10,086 nucleotides of DNA from Comamonadaceae bacterium (lineage in GTDB: Bacteria > Pseudomonadota > Gammaproteobacteria > Burkholderiales > Burkholderiaceae), in assembly GCA_947374535.1 (NCBI GenBank), contig CANCCJ010000097.1, positions 1-10,086 on the forward strand. The letters are read 5' to 3'. This document shows positions 7,037 through 10,086 of the stretch, in pieces. The stretch's first letter is position 1. Every line of letters starts with the position of its first letter. Below the pieces are notes generated by a model. It ran no database searches, was not told the origin of the DNA, and worked only from the letters and a program-made list of their open reading frames with translations. Made by a program: the position numbers and the translations under genes.

Positions 7037-7465
7037 TTAACTCGCTGCGGCCTTTGCGCCGCAGACTTCTTTCTTCAAAGCTGCCATATAGGTATTAGGG
7101 CGAATCGGGTATTCGCGGGGGCGCCACTCTTGCACATCGTCGGCAGACACTTCTTTGCCCTTGCCCATTTGCTTGTCAAAGTAGCTCACCGACAGGCGCA
7201 CCACCATGTCGGTCTTGCAGTACATGCGCACACGCATCATCATCGATTTGTAGTTTTCGCCCGTCGGCGTTTTGTCGGCTTTCGGCAAGTCGGTCAAAAC
7301 CCAAGCGTAGCGTGACACATGCACGGGCATGACCGCCTCTTTGTCAAAGTAATAGGCCGCTTCCTCTTCCTTCACCAGCTCGCTCCACTCGGCCGAAGCA
7401 GGCGCAGCCCAAGCCATGAGGCTGGCAAGCACAAAAGCAACAACAGTGAAACGGCGTGAACGCAT
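7037..7465 (-). CDS. Secreted surface-adhesin-E-like small protein
   Basis: A 142-aa protein with a clear Sec signal peptide: MRSRR, a hydrophobic stretch to about residue 20, then cleavage after APASA (25). It is therefore expected in the periplasm or on the cell surface. The mature part has the pattern of the surface-adhesin protein E-like family: Trp at 27, YYFD (38-41), WVLTDL (55-60), a Y-x-S...M-Y-C strand (72-83), a Trp near 114 and a late Cys. C83 and C135 probably form a disulfide. The function of most such proteins is unknown; the name comes from a Haemophilus adhesin and does not prove adhesion. The frame extends upstream to 7624, but the ATG at 7465 is chosen because it starts the signal peptide and avoids overlap with the divergent gene. 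The Shine-Dalgarno is weak. A terminator follows. Confidence 0.68.
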   Translation of the reverse strand: MRSRRFTVVAFVLASLMAWAAPASAEWSELVKEEEAAYYFDKEAVMPVHVSRYAWVLTDLPKADKTPTGENYKSMMMRVRMYCKTDMVVRLSVSYFDKQMGKGKEVSADDVQEWRPREYPIRPNTYMAALKKEVCGAKAAAS

Positions 7466-7582
7466 GGTGGGTATGAAAGTAAAACTGACTTGCCTAGGGT
7501 ATCGGCGGGGCCGCAGGAAACTTGAGGTACGACAAGCACCTAAACGCGCACCGCTTTGGCGCACAAGGCTTGGCGCGTGTCT

Positions 7583-7591
7583 TGCTAGACT
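7583..7591 (+). promoter_or_regulatory. Possible extended -10 giving a leaderless transglutaminase mRNA
   Basis: TGCTAGACT contains TG-n-TAGACT, a TAnnnT-type -10 that ends six bases before the ATG at 7598. Transcription starting about seven bases downstream would begin at the start codon itself. No Shine-Dalgarno is visible before the ATG (only TAAAAG) and no good -35 is seen. The rest of the 132-bp divergent spacer (7466-7597) holds no other site I can support, although promoters for both divergent genes are expected there. Confidence 0.28.
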
Positions 7592-7597
7592 AAAAGC

Positions 7598-10086
7598 ATG
7601 TCTATCCACGCCGCACTCCACCACGTCACCGAATACAGCTACGACCGCTTGGTTGAGTTAGGCCCGCAGGTCATTCGCCTGCGCCCTGCCCCCCACTGCC
7701 GCAGCAACGTGATTTCGTACTCACTCAAAGTCGAGCCCGAGCACTTCGTCAACTGGCAGCAAGACCCCTTTTCTAACTACCAAGCCCGCTTGGTGTTCCA
7801 TGAGAAAACGACGGTCTTCAAAGTCACAGTGGACTTGGTGGTGGAAATGGCGGTGTACAACCCGTTCGACTTCTTCTTAGAGCCACACGCCGAGAAATTC
7901 CCCTTCACCTATGGCGTGGCCTCGGCCTTGGAACTGGCCCCGTACTTGGTGACCAACCGCCTCACGCCCAACTTCAAGCACTACTTCAAGAGCATTGACT
8001 TCAAAGCCTTGAAGCGCGACCCGATTCGCACCATCGACTTTCTGGTGCAGATCAATCAAAAGCTGCATGAAGACATCAGCTACACCATCCGCATGGAGCC
8101 TGGTGTGCAAACGCCAGAGGAAACGCTGACCTTGCGCAGCGGCTCGTGCCGTGACAGTGCATGGTTGTTGGTCAATTTGCTGCGCCACTGCGGTTTGGCG
8201 GCACGCTTTGTGTCTGGCTACTTAATTCAACTCGCCCCCGATGTGAAGTCGCTCGACGGCCCCAGCGGCACCGAGGTGGACTTCACCGATTTGCACGCTT
8301 GGTGCGAGGTGTATTTGCCCGGCGCGGGCTGGATTGGCCTCGACCCTACCTCGGGTTTGTTGGCTGGCGAAGGCCACATTCCGCTGGCTTGCACGCCTCA
8401 GCCATCGAGTGCTGCGCCCATTGAAGGCTTGGTGGACGAAGCCGAGGTTGAGTTTGGCCACGAGATGTACGTGACCCGTGTACTTGAATCACCCCGCGTG
8501 ACCAAGCCCTACACCGAAGACCAATGGATGGAAGTGCTGGCCTTGGGCGACGAGGTGGACCGGCGCTTAGTCGAAGGCGATGTACGACTGACCATGGGCG
8601 GCGAGCCTACCTTTGTGACCGTGCACGACCGCGACGCACCAGAATGGAACACCGATGCACTAGGACCGACCAAACGCGGCTTTGCCACCGAACTGGTGCA
8701 CAAGCTGCGTGCCGAGTATGGCGACGGCGGTTTCTTGCATTTCGGCCAAGGCAAGTGGTATCCGGGCGAGCAGCTTCCACGCTGGGCGCTGGGCATCTAC
8801 TGGCGCACCGACGGCCATCCCTGTTGGCACAACCCTGACTTGTTTGCCGACGAGCGCGTACCCAGCCACTACACCACCGACGATGCCCAGCGCTTCACCC
8901 AAACCCTGGCGCACAAGTTAGGACTGGACGACCAATACATCACCCCCGGCTATGAAGACACGTGGTACTACCTGTGGCGTGAGCGCCGCTTGCCCGTGAA
9001 CGTCGACCCGTTTGATGCCAAGCTCGACGACGAGATGGAGCGGGTGCGCCTGCGCCGCGTATTTAGCCAAGGCCTCGACAAAACCGTGGGTTACGTGTTA
9101 CCCCTCAAAGCGGCAGAAGAAGCAGGCGGCCCACGCTGGACCACGGGCCCTTGGTTTTTGCGTGACGAGCGCATGTACCTCGTGCCCGGTGACTCGCCCA
9201 TGGGTCTGCGCTTGCCACTCGATTCATTGCCTTGGGTCAGCCAAGCCGACTACCCCTACGCGATTGAGCAAGATCACTTTGCCGAGCGCCAGCCCCTGCC
9301 CCACGCAGCCGCGCTCAAAGCGCAGTACTCGCACCACGCGCGCCACACCCACTACGACCACCACATCAACACGCATGTGGCGGGCGGCGGCATCGCGCAA
9401 GGTGGCACCGTCGGTTTGCAAACTGGTATGGGCGAAGACGGCTTTGTTCCCACCACCGCACACCCTGTGCCGGCCAAAGACCAGTCCGCCCATTGGATTA
9501 CCCGCACCGCCATTTGCGTAGAAGTGCGCGACCCGTCTCGCTCCAACGGCCCCGCTGTTGAATTGAAGGCGATGGACAACCCACAAGGCTTGATCTATGT
9601 GTTCATGCCACCATTGGGCGATCTCGAAGACTATTTGGAGCTGCTCAGCGCGATTGAGGCGAGCGCCGAAGAACTGGGCGTGCGCATTGTGTTGGAAGGC
9701 TATCCGCCCCCTCGCGATGTGCGTCTGAAAGTGCTGCAAGTCACGCCCGACCCCGGCGTGATTGAGGTCAATATCCACCCCGCGACCAACTGGCTGGAGA
9801 TCGTGGACCACACCGAGTTCTTGTACAAGGCTGCGTTTGAATCGCGCTTGTCTGCCGAGAAGTTCATGACCGACGGCCGCCACCCCGGCACGGGCGGTGG
9901 CAACCACATCGTCATGGGCGGTGCCACGCCTGCCGACAGCCCGTTCTTGCGCAAGCCCGAATTGCTGGCCTCGCTCATCTTGTATTGGCACAACCACCCT
10001 TCATTGAGCTATTTGTTCAGCGGCATGTTCATTGGCCCCACCAGCCAAGCACCGCGTGTGGACGAAGCCCGCAACGACCAAATTTA
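7598..10086 (+). CDS. Transglutaminase-like / DUF2126 (COG4196) protein, 3' end missing
   Basis: The frame stays open for 829 codons and leaves the window; full family members have roughly 1,100 aa. Residues about 1-85 form the bacterial transglutaminase N-terminal domain (LGPQVIRLRPAPHCR near 22-36). The transglutaminase core carries C184 in SGSCRDSAW, H233 in DLHAWCEVY and D249 in GLDPTSG, an intact catalytic triad. DUF2126 begins near 300, with LTMGGEPTFV (331-340) and the Gly-rich HPGTGGGNH (762-770). From memory of published family analysis, this domain has been proposed as glutamine-synthetase-like, hence a second amide-bond ligase. A His-rich, Gly-rich linker (about 570-630) separates its halves. 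There is no signal peptide, so it is probably cytoplasmic. This is the usual partner of the ATP-grasp and alpha-E proteins, but here it is divergent from them. The start agrees with family N-termini despite the missing Shine-Dalgarno. Confidence 0.93.
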   Translation, partial: MSIHAALHHVTEYSYDRLVELGPQVIRLRPAPHCRSNVISYSLKVEPEHFVNWQQDPFSNYQARLVFHEKTTVFKVTVDLVVEMAVYNPFDFFLEPHAEKFPFTYGVASALELAPYLVTNRLTPNFKHYFKSIDFKALKRDPIRTIDFLVQINQKLHEDISYTIRMEPGVQTPEETLTLRSGSCRDSAWLLVNLLRHCGLAARFVSGYLIQLAPDVKSLDGPSGTEVDFTDLHAWCEVYLPGAGWIGLDPTSGLLAGEGHIPLACTPQPSSAAPIEGLVDEAEVEFGHEMYVTRVLESPRVTKPYTEDQWMEVLALGDEVDRRLVEGDVRLTMGGEPTFVTVHDRDAPEWNTDALGPTKRGFATELVHKLRAEYGDGGFLHFGQGKWYPGEQLPRWALGIYWRTDGHPCWHNPDLFADERVPSHYTTDDAQRFTQTLAHKLGLDDQYITPGYEDTWYYLWRERRLPVNVDPFDAKLDDEMERVRLRRVFSQGLDKTVGYVLPLKAAEEAGGPRWTTGPWFLRDERMYLVPGDSPMGLRLPLDSLPWVSQADYPYAIEQDHFAERQPLPHAAALKAQYSHHARHTHYDHHINTHVAGGGIAQGGTVGLQTGMGEDGFVPTTAHPVPAKDQSAHWITRTAICVEVRDPSRSNGPAVELKAMDNPQGLIYVFMPPLGDLEDYLELLSAIEASAEELGVRIVLEGYPPPRDVRLKVLQVTPDPGVIEVNIHPATNWLEIVDHTEFLYKAAFESRLSAEKFMTDGRHPGTGGGNHIVMGGATPADSPFLRKPELLASLILYWHNHPSLSYLFSGMFIGPTSQAPRVDEARNDQI

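Noticed and set aside
7466..7624. An upstream extension of the adhesin-E-like frame to 7624
   Set aside because: It would bury the signal peptide 53 residues inside the protein and overlap the start of the divergent transglutaminase gene.

Overview
The window looks like chromosomal DNA from a Gram-negative betaproteobacterium, probably Burkholderiales and perhaps Comamonadaceae (Limnohabitans/Rhodoferax-like). The reasons are the trxA-rho gene order, moderately high GC with strong use of TTG, GTG and CGC codons, and the character of the proteins. The taxon is inferred from these features, not from a database search.

Left part (1-1960, + strand): trxA (thioredoxin) ends at a textbook intrinsic terminator. 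A possible extended -10 promoter and a C/U-rich leader follow, then rho (transcription termination factor, 420 aa). Rho and the next gene converge on a 130-bp spacer with a 21-bp perfect inverted repeat. An upstream segment of the spacer could pair with the same arm instead.

Middle part (1962-7465, - strand), read right to left: a secreted surface-adhesin-E-like protein, its terminator, comEC (DNA uptake channel of natural transformation), a circularly permuted type 2 ATP-grasp protein, and an alpha-E helical protein. The last two are 2 nt apart and are almost certainly co-translated. A 30-codon + strand ORF with plausible codon use lies between the adhesin-like gene and comEC.

Right part (7598-10086, + strand): a very long open frame that runs off the window and is divergent from the adhesin-like gene. 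It encodes a transglutaminase-like protease/ligase domain with an intact Cys-His-Asp triad, followed by a DUF2126 (COG4196) domain.

The ATP-grasp, alpha-E and transglutaminase-DUF2126 proteins are the three standard parts of a widespread system predicted to make or modify a peptide, but whose product is unknown. Here the system is split into two divergent units with comEC and a secreted protein between them. That split module, the His-rich linker in the DUF2126 protein, the rho leader and the rho 3' hairpin are the most interesting points. I see no CRISPR arrays, insertion sequences, tRNA or rRNA genes, and no spacer longer than 300 bases without a gene.
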